Source: Asparagopsis taxiformis
Taxonomy: Eukaryota > Rhodophyta > Florideophyceae > Bonnemaisoniales > Bonnemaisoniaceae
Length of the DNA stretch: 18,079 nt
NCBI GenBank assembly: GCA_030407315.1
Contig: JALQPE010001287.1
Coordinates: 1-18,079 of the forward strand
Direction: 5' to 3'
The notes below the pieces were generated by a model. The model was not told where the DNA came from and did not search any database. It was given only the letters and a program-made list of their open reading frames with translations. Shown here piece by piece: positions 1 through 7,360 of the stretch. Both the position numbers and the translations under genes were made by a program. The number at the start of each line of letters is the position of its first letter. The stretch's first letter is position 1.

Positions 1-821
1 ATCTCTAATCGGGCATCCACCATTGTCAGCCGGCCCGGCCTCCTCAGGACACTTGTCTTCGGCATCGGAATACCATCACCATCTGTATCAGGACATCCTT
101 CAAACTCCGCAATTCCAGCTACATCAGGACACTGTCACTGGCGTCAGTGATACCATCACCATCCTGATCAGGAACAACCATTTAAGGCAGCGATACCTGG
201 TACGTCTGGGCAAAGGTCTTCAGTATCTAAATTTCCATCACCATCTCTATCAAGTACAGGCGCTCCGGTTCTTCATAATTGTCTATCGCTAATTTGAACC
301 AAAGCCCATTTTTGAAATGATCTCTGAGATTGACATCACTGAAGTGGTAAGCAAAAGTAGAGGTAAAGGTAGTATTGCTACCAAATAGAAATCTAACCCT
401 AGTCCTACGGAGCATCAAGCGTCAAGTCCTCGACTTCTAGTAGAAGTCCCCCAAGCCAGCGAAAAGGCGTGGACGGAACACTTTGCCATTGTACAGCTTT
501 AAATTAAGTAAAGCGTTGAGCCCTAGATTGACCGTCTTGCGAGTGGAAGAACCATCAGCAATTAGAGGAGCTGTGCTGCTGATATACGAAGCGGGAAGCT
601 AAGATCGAAGCGATCATCCAAGAACCGATGGTATGCAAATTCTAGACCAAGGTGAAGTCTCGTCCATTTAAACCCGTTCCTTGATCCAATGGCCAATGGT
701 AATTACTTTCAATGTAGCGGAACGAAACGGCCTCCTTGCCTTGTTCGCTTTGTGCCTGTAGAGACAGACTAAATAGGATGAATGTGCCTACCATGAGTAG
801 ACCTGAAATAAGTCTCTGCAT
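1..821 (-). CDS. OmpA-family outer-membrane protein with TSP type-3 repeats, 3' end outside window, frameshifted
   Basis: Predicted envelope protein: an N-terminal beta-barrel-like domain followed by calcium-binding thrombospondin type-3 repeats, a layout that in Bacteroidota usually precedes a C-terminal OmpA peptidoglycan-binding domain. That domain would lie beyond base 1, so the gene is cut by the window edge. Seen on the minus strand: ATG at 821-819 opens a clear signal peptide ([20 protein letters not shown], then LQAQS), followed by barrel-like alternating segments. Between about 260 and 1 there are three repeats of the form CPDxDGDGIPDxxDxCP ([26 protein letters not shown]), each ending in a Gly-Cys pair. 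The frame breaks several times; two breaks sit in the repeats and look like single lost bases (for example CCGATG where CCGGATG is expected). The His-rich reading on the plus strand is only the antisense of the GATGGTGATGG repeats. Family-level identification is fairly sure; the substrate or partner is unknown. Confidence 0.8.
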
Positions 822-1307
822 TACAGTTTGAGGTTAAGTTTATAATTAAGAGTTTTGTCCAGTTCATATATTCATTAATGATCAACTAGGACTACATTTT
901 CCACATTAATCTACAATGTAAAAAGGTAGAGTTATGAATTTCTTTCATAGGAATTCACACAAAATGAATAAGAATTTTGATTGAATTTAAAACCGACTGT
1001 CGGGTGTGTCGGCATAATACGGGAGATATTCAGAGACCTACGTGACGAAGGATTGCCCCTTAAAAGTACAAAATACTTTCAAACAAAACTAATTTCTTAT
1101 CGTCTTCAGACGATGGATAGAGGCTCTTGGAGTTTTCTCGTACTGATTTTCGGCTTGAGTATCTGAGGAGATCAGATGATTGTAACCTGAGCTAGGTATA
1201 TTGATATTCAATCTGTTAAAAGCCAGCAGTTCGCATTTTATGGAAATGAACCGTTTATCTGATACTTTGGTTTAGTAAGAAAGCATGTATAACCAAAACC
1301 CTGTCAA
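822..1307. other. Intergenic region between divergent genes
   Basis: This stretch separates the divergently transcribed OmpA-like gene (minus) and the secreted unknown (plus), so it must carry both promoters. No exact TAnnTTTG box was found on either strand; a near match, TACTTTG with one base less in the spacer, lies around 1262-1268. A small perfect hairpin, ATCGTC-ttca-GACGAT, is at 1099-1114. A 61-codon open frame at 981-1166 has no supporting features and I do not call it a gene. Confidence 0.5.
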
Positions 1308-2056
1308 ATGAAAAAACTAAGCCTTATACTAGGTATCTGCCTAGTAGCTTTCAGCGCTTTCATGGCTCCCACTTCACAGCAAAAGCAATTCGAGGACTTT
1401 CTATCCAATATTGAAGAGATAGAAACCCCTTGGAAATTCAGAAAGAGGATCTTTTGAACCGGTACAAGGAATTGATCAATGACTAACGAAGACTTTGATC
1501 TACATGCCCGATTGGCCAAACAGTATCGAAAATTTATCCCGGAATTAGAAACTCGATTTTCACGGATGGGGCCTCCCATGGTAGACCCACTGGCTAAAAT
1601 CAAGCTGTCTAAAAATGTGGTCGGGGTCTTGTACGCTTGCTATCACTTCAATCGTTATTTCGGGGATAATACCTATCGGTTGATGTTGTACGATCGACAA
1701 GGGAATCCGGTGGATTACCGAGAAAAGGATCTTGTGGAAGACCAAGAAAAGGAGTCTTTCTTTGGGAAGCGAAGATTAGAAGGTTTTATCCTGGCGCATC
1801 ATAATTCAAATGAGACTCAAATCTTACGTTGGATGAAGGCGGAAAGATCGCCGTCAAAAGATTCGAAAACATTTGGGCGAAAGATAGAGAAGAGTACGGA
1901 ATAATTGATAATGAACTAGTAGGATATACACCCACAACACAAGAAGTGTTTCAATTAACTAAAGCGGGAAAAATCATAAAGAAAGTAAATTCAGGTATTG
2001 ATAAAACAGCACGGAGCGTCGATACATTAGTTTTCCATCTCTTTTACAGAAAATAG
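1308..2056 (+). CDS. Secreted protein of unknown function, frameshifted
   Basis: I do not recognise the family. The start at 1308 is chosen because it opens a good signal peptide, MKKLSLILGICLVAFSAF, with a likely cleavage near residue 20. The reading then continues through FEDFLSNIEEIETPWKF, breaks near 1440, resumes as TNEDFDLHARLAKQY from 1479, breaks again near 1830, and ends at the TAG at 2054-2056 after a final stretch containing KRFENIWAKDREEYGIID. Full length would be about 249 residues. The mature part is charged and mixed, with no Cys and no membrane segment, so a periplasmic or exported soluble protein is likely. The gene ends directly against the left arm of the inverted-repeat element at 2057. 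It converges on the glycosidase gene. Confidence 0.65.
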
Positions 2057-2420
2057 ACATGAGTCATCCCGAATTTTCCAAGACAGCAGACAGCTGCGAT
2101 ATGGCTGTAAACTCCTGTTGATCAATTGTTAATGATCGGCCTTATTGATTTTACCGTTTAAAAAATAGATTCGTGGCGAGCTAAAAAGAGCATTTAGCGA
2201 GCGACGAAGGAGCGGCTCTAAATGTGAGTGCTGTGCAAAATCTATTTTTAGGTAAAATAAATACAGCCTAGATTTTTTTGCTTCGTTTTTTTATCAATGA
2301 AAAAAATGAAGAACAAGACTTTAAGGCGCTGATAATCAGCAGTAAAGAAACAAAGAGTAGGTTTTATGAAAATTAAATCCCGAAATTTTGATTTAATCAA
2401 AATTTCGGGATGACTCATGT
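2057..2420. repeat. Nested inverted-repeat element (MITE/REP-like candidate)
   Basis: Seen directly: the outer arms are inverted copies of each other, ACATGAGTCATCCCGAA plus T-run at 2057-2077 and its complement at 2399-2420, differing by one A. A second inverted pair lies inside: ATTTTACC...AAATAGATT at 2148-2171 against AATCTATTTTTAGGTAAAAT at 2239-2258, with a 3-4 base bulge. Further small inverted pairs are CATTTAG/CTAAATG near 2191-2224, a CTTC-T-run/A-run-GAAG pair at about 2281-2312, and GCTGA-taa-TCAGC near 2328-2340. No protein is encoded. It lies exactly between the stops of two convergent genes. It could be a non-autonomous mobile element, a repetitive palindromic element, or an elaborate two-way terminator; copy number in the genome would decide. 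Confidence 0.55.
2378..2410. terminator. Perfect 15-bp hairpin, possible bidirectional terminator
   Basis: TCCCGAAATTTTGAT pairs perfectly with ATCAAAATTTCGGGA around a 3-base loop. It lies 24 bases past the stop of the minus-strand glycosidase gene and its right arm is shared with the outer arm of the inverted-repeat element. There is no clean T-run next to it, so a terminator role is inferred from position and stem strength only. Confidence 0.4.
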
Positions 2421-2433
2421 TTCATTTAGGAGG

Positions 2434-4118
2434 TTAGCCTTGGAAACTATTTCGTTTCTTCGGTTTCTTCTGATGAGAAATCATCTCATCCTTATTTCTT
2501 CTTTTACGTTTCTTTCTGGGTTTATCCTCTTTCATTCTACGAGGTCGATCTGCTTTTACTTTTCGTACGCGGTTGGGCATGCGAATGATAGCTCTTTCAT
2601 TACTAGGCAAACTCTCATTGTGCCCGCGATTCATAGCGGTTACGACATAAGTATAGGCCATATCCACCTCAGTATCGGCATCGTAAATCACAAATTTCTT
2701 TTTCCCCTCATTCATACCAGAGATATGAATGATATTCGTCGGATCTTCAAAGTCACCAACGACTTCATCATTGAAACGATACACTACATAATAAGCAGGC
2801 AGATTTTCCATATCCTCTTTGCTGGACGCCAGCGAATCTTTACCCGTTCTAATCGAGGTTTGTACGTGATTCGGCGTAGTCGAGGATCTTTTTGTCTTTT
2901 GGAGAATCCTTCTTCATCTTCTGGTATCAAAGCAGGAGTTTGATATAAACTCTCCACTTGATCCTTAATTCCTAATCTATTGCCCAAAATGGCCCTAGAA
3001 CTAAAGACGCACTACCTTTACAGACATAATTGCTTCGATTGAGTTCTACCTGGCGGGCTATCTCTAGGGGATCCTGCCAAGCGGGATCAGGTTGTCTCCG
3101 ACTTTATAAGCTGCGTGGCCGACATATAAATGGGTAGTACTTACTCGACTGCTCCACCAATCCAATAATACTTCGTAATCAGCAGGTTCAAATCCAATAT
3201 GCCAATAGATCTGTGGGATAATATAATCCACCCAGGCATTGCGAGTCCATTTCAGAACATCGGCATAGAGGTCATCAAAAGTTGTTACCCCGGCTCGTGT
3301 ATTCGAACCTAAATCATCCATATCCTTATTTCGCCAAACGCCGAAAGGACTGATGCCCAATTTTACGTAAGGCTTCATGGCTTTGATCCGATTGGATACC
3401 TTCTCGATCATTAAGTCCACATTATTTCTTCGCCAGTTCTCGATTTTTGAGAAACGACCAGAAGATGCTTGGAAGGTCGTGCTATCTGGAAAAGGAACAT
3501 CCCTGATTGGGTAGGGGTAAAAGTAGTCGTCAAAGTGAATGGCGTCTACGTCATAGTTTCGTACCACTTCGGCTACGACCTCTGTCACGTGATCTCGTAC
3601 AGATGCTAGTCCAGGGTTTGTAGTAAATCGATTGCCATATTGTACCAGCCAGTCCCGATGTGTATTGAAGACGTGATTGGGAGCTAGGTTGAAGGTGTCG
3701 AGGTTCAGGTAGCCCGGTAGGGGTTAAGCCAGGCGTGGAATTCGAGCCCACGCTTATGAGCCTCTTCGATCATAAAGGCCAGCGGTCATACTCTGGTACT
3801 GGAGGAGTTCCTTGATTTCCAGTAAGGTAGGTAGACCAAGGCGCATATTCGGAGGGATAGAAAGCATCGGCTGCAGGCCTCACTTGTACAATGACGGCAT
3901 TGAAGCCTAACCTTTTATATTGATCCAATAGATTCTTGAAATCTTCAACTTGAGGAACCTTACGGACGGTAGGTTTCGAGGGTAATCAATGTTAGCAACG
4001 GTAGCTACCCAAACGGCTCTGAATTCTCTCTTTGGGGTAACCGGATTCCAGTCTTGTGTTTTGATGGGAGCGGGGAGTAGTAGAAGTAAGGAAGCAACTA
4101 GCGCCACCACTAATGCAT
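2434..4118 (-). CDS. Secreted family 10-like glycosidase (GHL10/DUF187), frameshifted
   Basis: Predicted exported TIM-barrel glycoside hydrolase of the GHL10 type, acting on polysaccharide outside the cytoplasm; the substrate cannot be told. Seen: a hydrophobic leader (VALVASLLLLLPAP), then the family signature REFRAVWVATVANIDYP, then across frame breaks VIVQVRPAADAFYPSEYAPW, FHAWLNPY, the acidic active-site region DAIHFDDYFYPYP, LGISPFGVWRN, WVDYIIPQIYWHIG, and the late GNRLGIKDQVESLY region. The C-terminal part (about 2434-2811) reads YYVVYRFN...YTYVVTAMNRGHNES, a fibronectin-III-like fold, then a strikingly Lys/Arg-rich tail. The start is uncertain: ATG at 4118 runs into a stop after two codons, so a lost base or the GTG at 4110 must be assumed. 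Total about 560 residues, normal for the family. Stop is TAA at 2436-2434. Confidence 0.85.
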
Positions 4119-4378
4119 AGCCCTTTTATAATAAGTATAAAATGCACTGTTTAGCGGAATGCCTGAATTTTCATTCATTGGTGTGTGTTGTGTGATTTTA
4201 GCAGCAAAATAGACCTAAACATGGTGGATTGCAAATTTTAAGCTCAAAATATGCCAGTCCCACCTGGGTTTAGGTAGAGCTTCTACGCTAAAGCTTTTAC
4301 TAACGTCTATAACGGGGAGTTTAGTCTAAATGGGGGTTAGTTAAAGGCAGAGGTGAGCTTCGGAAAGCCCAATTCTGA

Positions 4379-5813
4379 CTATGCTCTACATTCTTCCAAG
4401 AGCCAAAACTTGTTAATTACATTTCTAGTATTGGAGATCTTGGTATGGAGATTATCCAGCTTTTCATGCAAACCGCTACGCGTATATGCAGCAGCCTGAT
4501 GCTTTAGCAGAACGAGTTTTTTAGCAAAGCGCAAGAAGTTGGTGTACCCTTTCTTTGTTCTGTTGTCATCTTCTTGTTTCGCATAACATAGATACGGAAA
4601 GTCTCGATCAATGCCAATAGGGCTTCAGTATCTTTTAGCGCGTAATAAGTACGTAACAACAAGAAAGTAGTGTTCAAGTGATATTTTACATCGGTGAATT
4701 TGTACCAATAATAAGACCGAAAGCGCTTCATTGTATAGTTTCTTATTATAGTATAAATGGGCCAAGTTATAGTTGTAGGCATTCTCTTGCCGCTCTACCA
4801 ATAGTTTTTCTTTATAGATTTGAATGAAATTTTCAGTCCACTCAAATTCTTTAAGACTACAGCCTAATGCTGTAATGTTTTTGTAATTCCACTCGGATAG
4901 AATGCCGTTGTCGAGGATCAAGCCAGCCTTTAATCCTCTTTTATATAGCTGAAATAATTCTCTCTGGAAATCGCGGTCTCCTTGATGATCCTTCGAATAC
5001 AGTAATTGATGGCGAAAGAATAAAGATCTCCCTGTTCATCCTTGCTCAAGCTGTTGATCTCATTGGCCAACATCTGGCTTAAGCGCTTGTAATGAGCGGG
5101 TTTGTTTTCTTCCTCCAGACTTCGAAAAATTGTATAGTATAAAACAATGGGCGTATCATTTTCGTACTCCGCCCAGTTCTCCTTCATATAGGCAAGTAGC
5201 TCTTGCAAAAAGTGAAACTTGTATGCGGTATTCATCATCATGACATTTGCCATAATGTGGCAGCTGTGCCTGAGTTTCTCTAAAATATAATATCGATCCA
5301 GCGAGTCTACCATGCCTTGCATAAGGTAGGCTTGGAACGATCTTCATACATACCACTGTAGTAGCCCATTACTTTGTTGAGCTTAAAAGAAGTATAATAG
5401 GAATGTACATCTTTACAGGAGTGTCGATCCAATTCTTTTTCCAACAGCTTGCCTCGGTTTTTCATCAGATCAAACTGATTGCTTTCATACGCGGCCTCAA
5501 TAGTGAAAAGCTGGCCTTGAAAGGGCCTGTCCTCAAAATGCCGAAAAGAGAGAAAGTTGTGATACAGCTTTTTGAGATAGGACATGACATTGTGCAGTCG
5601 CTGCTCATCATAGGACTCCTTGGGAATAGCTTTTAAAAACAGCTGGCTTTCCAAGGGGGTGGAAGGGCGCTCAAGCCATTTTTCAATTACAGCTAAAAGT
5701 TGAACTGTCTTATCGTGTTTATTGAAATAAGGGGAGTGTACAAATAGGTGAAACTTTTCTCTTTCTTTGGCAGATAGGGCTTTGATATACTTTACTAATC
5801 TACTCTGTTCCAT
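4379..5813 (-). CDS. Conserved-looking helical-repeat protein of unknown function, frameshifted
   Basis: About 478 residues, read across at least three frame breaks. It starts with MEQSRLVKYIKALSAKEREK at 5813 and continues FHLFVHSPYFNKHDKTVQLL; after breaks it runs through 5322-4930, 4921-4625 and 4782-4504 and ends ...NVINKFWLLEECRA at the TAG at 4381-4379. No signal peptide or membrane segment. The composition (Leu, Tyr, Glu, Lys; phrases like YNYNLAHLYYNKKLYNEALS) is that of a TPR-like all-helical scaffold, so a cytoplasmic protein-protein interaction role is plausible but inferred. Proteins opening with a similar 'RLVKYIKALS...F..F..SPYFNKH' pattern are, as far as I recall, recurrent in Saprospiria-type genomes without assigned function. 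It stands alone, with the structured non-coding stretch upstream of it. Confidence 0.7.
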
Positions 5814-5967
5814 GCAGTATAGCTGTTTTGAAAGGTGTAATGAGACCAGTTTTGAGTAGTGAGAATATAGATAAGATACTGTTTGACAGTTTCTTACGGT
5901 GGGAGGTGTTGTCGTCTTTGAGTCAGAAAGATAGAAAATTGTACTAAAATATAAAAATGCGGACAGC

Positions 5968-5975
5968 TACTTTTG
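5968..5975 (+). promoter_or_regulatory. Bacteroidota -7 box (TACTTTTG) upstream of repeat unit 1
   Basis: TACTTTTG fits TAnnTTTG exactly and lies just upstream of the first hairpin of unit 1. The nearest upstream TTG (5939-5941) is 26 bases away, longer than the usual 19-21, so only the -7 half is supported. Confidence 0.4.
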
Positions 5976-5994
5976 TATTGTAGTTAGTTACTAT

Positions 5995-6126
5995 ATGACT
6001 ACTTTACTACTAGCAATTATTTCCCTTTTGAACAAATCGTTTCCTCAGCTCGGAATAATCTCTAATTCGACACCTAATGGTGTAGTGAAAAATCTGCACC
6101 CTAAGAAAGAAATTATAATCTCATGA
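5995..6126 (+). CDS. Possible 43-residue small protein inside unit 1
   Basis: ATG at 5995 opens a 43-codon frame beginning MTTLLLAIISLLNKSF and ending in EIIIS at a TGA at 6124-6126, 12 bases before the terminator stem. The hydrophobic start could be a single membrane segment. Against it: the corresponding bases of units 2 and 3 do not keep an open frame with a start codon, so the shared sequence is better explained at RNA or DNA level. I list it as a weak alternative. Confidence 0.15.
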   Translation: MTTLLLAIISLLNKSFPQLGIISNSTPNGVVKNLHPKKEIIIS

Positions 6127-6137
6127 GTACCTAATCG

Positions 6138-6169
6138 AAAAGGGTATCGCCACCGGCGATACCCTTTTT
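6138..6169 (+). terminator. Intrinsic terminator of unit 1
   Basis: AAAAGGGTATCGCC pairs perfectly with GGCGATACCCTTTT around a 3-base ACC loop, with the T-run directly following the GC-rich stem. It works sterically in both directions (A-run on the left, T-run on the right). Confidence 0.85.
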
Positions 6170-6428
6170 ATTTACGCGCATCCCTAAGAAAGGTTGCTCA
6201 TTTTGTGCCGAACGATACGGGTTCGGGCTTGTAAGTGTTAAAGTTTACCTCAAATTCGAAGTGTATTTGCTATCGAACTTCCCGTTAAAAAAACAGAAAT
6301 TCATTATTTTTTTTCACCTAATTAGTTGATTTATAGTTTGTTCTATTGCGATGATGTTGATGGTGGTTGCCAGTGAAAAGATAAAATGTACTTAGATGCA
6401 TGAGAATCTTCTACGATATTTGAATTGT

Positions 6429-6576
6429 GATTAAAAAGTATATCACTTTTAATCTATACTACTGACAAATATTTTTCCCAACTTAAGACCTTAAAGAAAA
6501 AGGGCACAGCCCAAATGATACAAATTATAATCTCATGAAGTTTCCAGAGGATGCCCGTCGGTATCCTCTTTTTTTT
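6429..6576 (+). ncRNA. Putative small RNA, unit 2 of 3
   Basis: Same architecture as unit 1: a hairpin GATTAAAA(A)GT / ACTTTTAATC at 6429-6454, directly followed by TATACTACTGACAAATATTT and TTCCC (6455-6479), then an exact copy of AAATTATAATCTCATGA at 6522-6538, then a terminator at 6546-6576. The hairpin differs in sequence from that of unit 1 but occupies the same place, which is what a conserved RNA structure would do. The spacer between the two conserved blocks is shorter here (42 against 84 bases). No exact -7 box lies close upstream. Confidence 0.4.
6546..6576 (+). terminator. Intrinsic terminator of unit 2
   Basis: AGAGGATGCC pairs with GGTATCCTCT (one G-T pair) around a CGTC loop and is followed by a run of eight T. 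Sequence is unlike the unit 1 terminator although the bases before it are identical. Confidence 0.85.
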
Positions 6577-7106
6577 GCCCTAAACTCATCCTCCAGCCTC
6601 ATCTTCCTTTTATATGCTTCACGTCCCAAACTGTAGGGCATCTTATTACCTTCTGAAAAGATCAGGTTTTTCCTTGTTACAATATTCCTCGTGCTCTTGG
6701 CTTTGACCTTCGATAGACGTACAAATCTTGAATCAAGGGTATCCTAAAATAGAATTCGCAAGCAAAATTTATAGTCTTTGGCTTATAGCAGACTGCCAGA
6801 ATTCTAGGCTTCAAAAGGAGTTCAGGAACAGGAAGGGGCTAATTAAGACTTAACTTTTACCTTTTTAAGAGAAAAAACAAGGTGCATTTAGATAGATATG
6901 AAAAAAAAGAGTGAGTTGGTGATTTCAGAAATGAATATATTTTACGAGTTTAGGTGTTTGATTATCAGGTTAAAAGGTTGTTTTTTAATATCTATTATTA
7001 TACAGTGATTCTGTAAAATGTACTTCTTAAATGATGAAAGGTGAGCGATATTTGTGATGTGATTAGGTGGACAGTAATTATGGTGCTTTTTCACCGAATA
7101 TCACAG
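6577..7106. other. Intergenic stretch between units 2 and 3
   Basis: AT-rich, with no long open frame. A 36-codon frame starts at ATG 6898 (MKKKSELVISEMNIFYEF) and ends at the TGA at 7006-7008 with a hydrophobic tail; it has a purine-poor leader and no recognisable family, so it is only noted. No promoter of the TAnnTTTG type was found close to it. Confidence 0.3.
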
Positions 7107-7190
7107 AAAGATGTTGAAGACATCTTTACTACTAACAAATTATAGTCCAAAAAAAATGCAGGCCCTGTAAAAAGGTTGCCTGCAAATTTT
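7107..7190 (+). ncRNA. Putative small RNA, unit 3 of 3 (shortened)
   Basis: A perfect 8-bp hairpin AAAGATGT-tgaag-ACATCTTT (7107-7127) overlaps by its last three bases the segment TTTACTACTAACAAATTATA and GTCC (7125-7148), which matches the block in units 1 and 2. The second conserved 17-mer is missing or fused into the first; a hairpin follows directly (TGCAGGC 7157-7163 with GCCTGCA 7178-7184) with a weak AAATTTT tail. It looks like a shorter or decayed member of the same group. Confidence 0.35.
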
Positions 7191-7230
7191 GAATTCATTC
7201 AGACAAAGATCTGATTTTGATAAAGATTTT

Positions 7231-7255
7231 GGATATCAATGGATATCCGTTTTTT
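7231..7255 (+). terminator. Terminator-like hairpin
   Basis: GGATAT (7231-7236) pairs with ATATCC (7243-7248) around CAATGG, followed by G and six T. The stem is short and AT-rich, so it is weaker than its neighbours. Confidence 0.5.
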
Positions 7256-7286
7256 GGTATGTAGATAGCCTCTCAAAGCTCTTTAG

Positions 7287-7318
7287 AAAACCGGTTAGTT
7301 CCTAGCCGGTTTTTTTTT
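7287..7318 (+). terminator. Strong intrinsic terminator before rpe
   Basis: AAAACCGGTTAG pairs with CTAGCCGGTTTT (one G-T pair) around a TTC loop, running into a long T-tract to 7318. It insulates rpe from the non-coding stretch upstream; the last T is also the first base of the rpe -7 box. Confidence 0.85.
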
Positions 7319-7325
7319 ACCTTTG
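7318..7325 (+). promoter_or_regulatory. Bacteroidota -7 box for rpe (TACCTTTG)
   Basis: TACCTTTG matches TAnnTTTG and ends 35 bases before the rpe start. It begins in the T-tract of the preceding terminator. No TTG is found at the usual -33 distance, where the terminator stem lies. Confidence 0.55.
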
Positions 7326-7360
7326 CCCGAATTGATGCAAATATATTAATTTGTCGGCAA

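Larger units (their letters stand above)
5980..6169 (+). ncRNA. Putative small RNA, unit 1 of 3
   Basis: The unit begins with a hairpin (GTAGTTA 5980-5986 with TGACTAC 5996-6002, one G-T pair), followed at once by TTTACTACTAGCAATTATTT and CCC (6003-6025), then the 17-mer AAATTATAATCTCATGA (6110-6126), and ends in a strong intrinsic terminator at 6138-6169. A -7 box sits a few bases upstream, giving a predicted transcript of roughly 185 nt. The same order of parts recurs at 6429-6576 and in part at 7107-7190. Recurrence of a hairpin plus an unpaired conserved segment plus a terminator suggests an RNA family; a 43-codon open frame through the same bases is an alternative reading. Confidence 0.4.

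Noticed and set aside
23..292. Plus-strand His-rich open frame (YHHHLYQ repeats)
   Set aside because: It is the antisense of the thrombospondin type-3 repeats (GATGGTGATGG) of the minus-strand OmpA-like gene; the minus reading gives the family motifs.
981..1166. 61-codon plus-strand frame
   Set aside because: No leader, domain, signal peptide or neighbouring support; composition looks like chance.
2410..2943. 177-codon plus-strand frame overlapping the glycosidase gene
   Set aside because: Antisense shadow of the fibronectin-like domain and Lys/Arg-rich tail (giving Phe/Leu/Ser-rich sequence); the minus strand reads as the continuation of the glycosidase.
5403..5636. 77-codon plus-strand frame
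   Set aside because: Antisense of the helical-repeat gene, whose minus reading is uninterrupted there.
5814..7360. CRISPR array or attachment-site cluster in the repeat-rich gap
   Set aside because: The repeated segments are only three, diverged, unevenly spaced (about 450 and 670 bases) and tied to hairpins; there are no regular spacers, Cas genes, integrase or transposase nearby.
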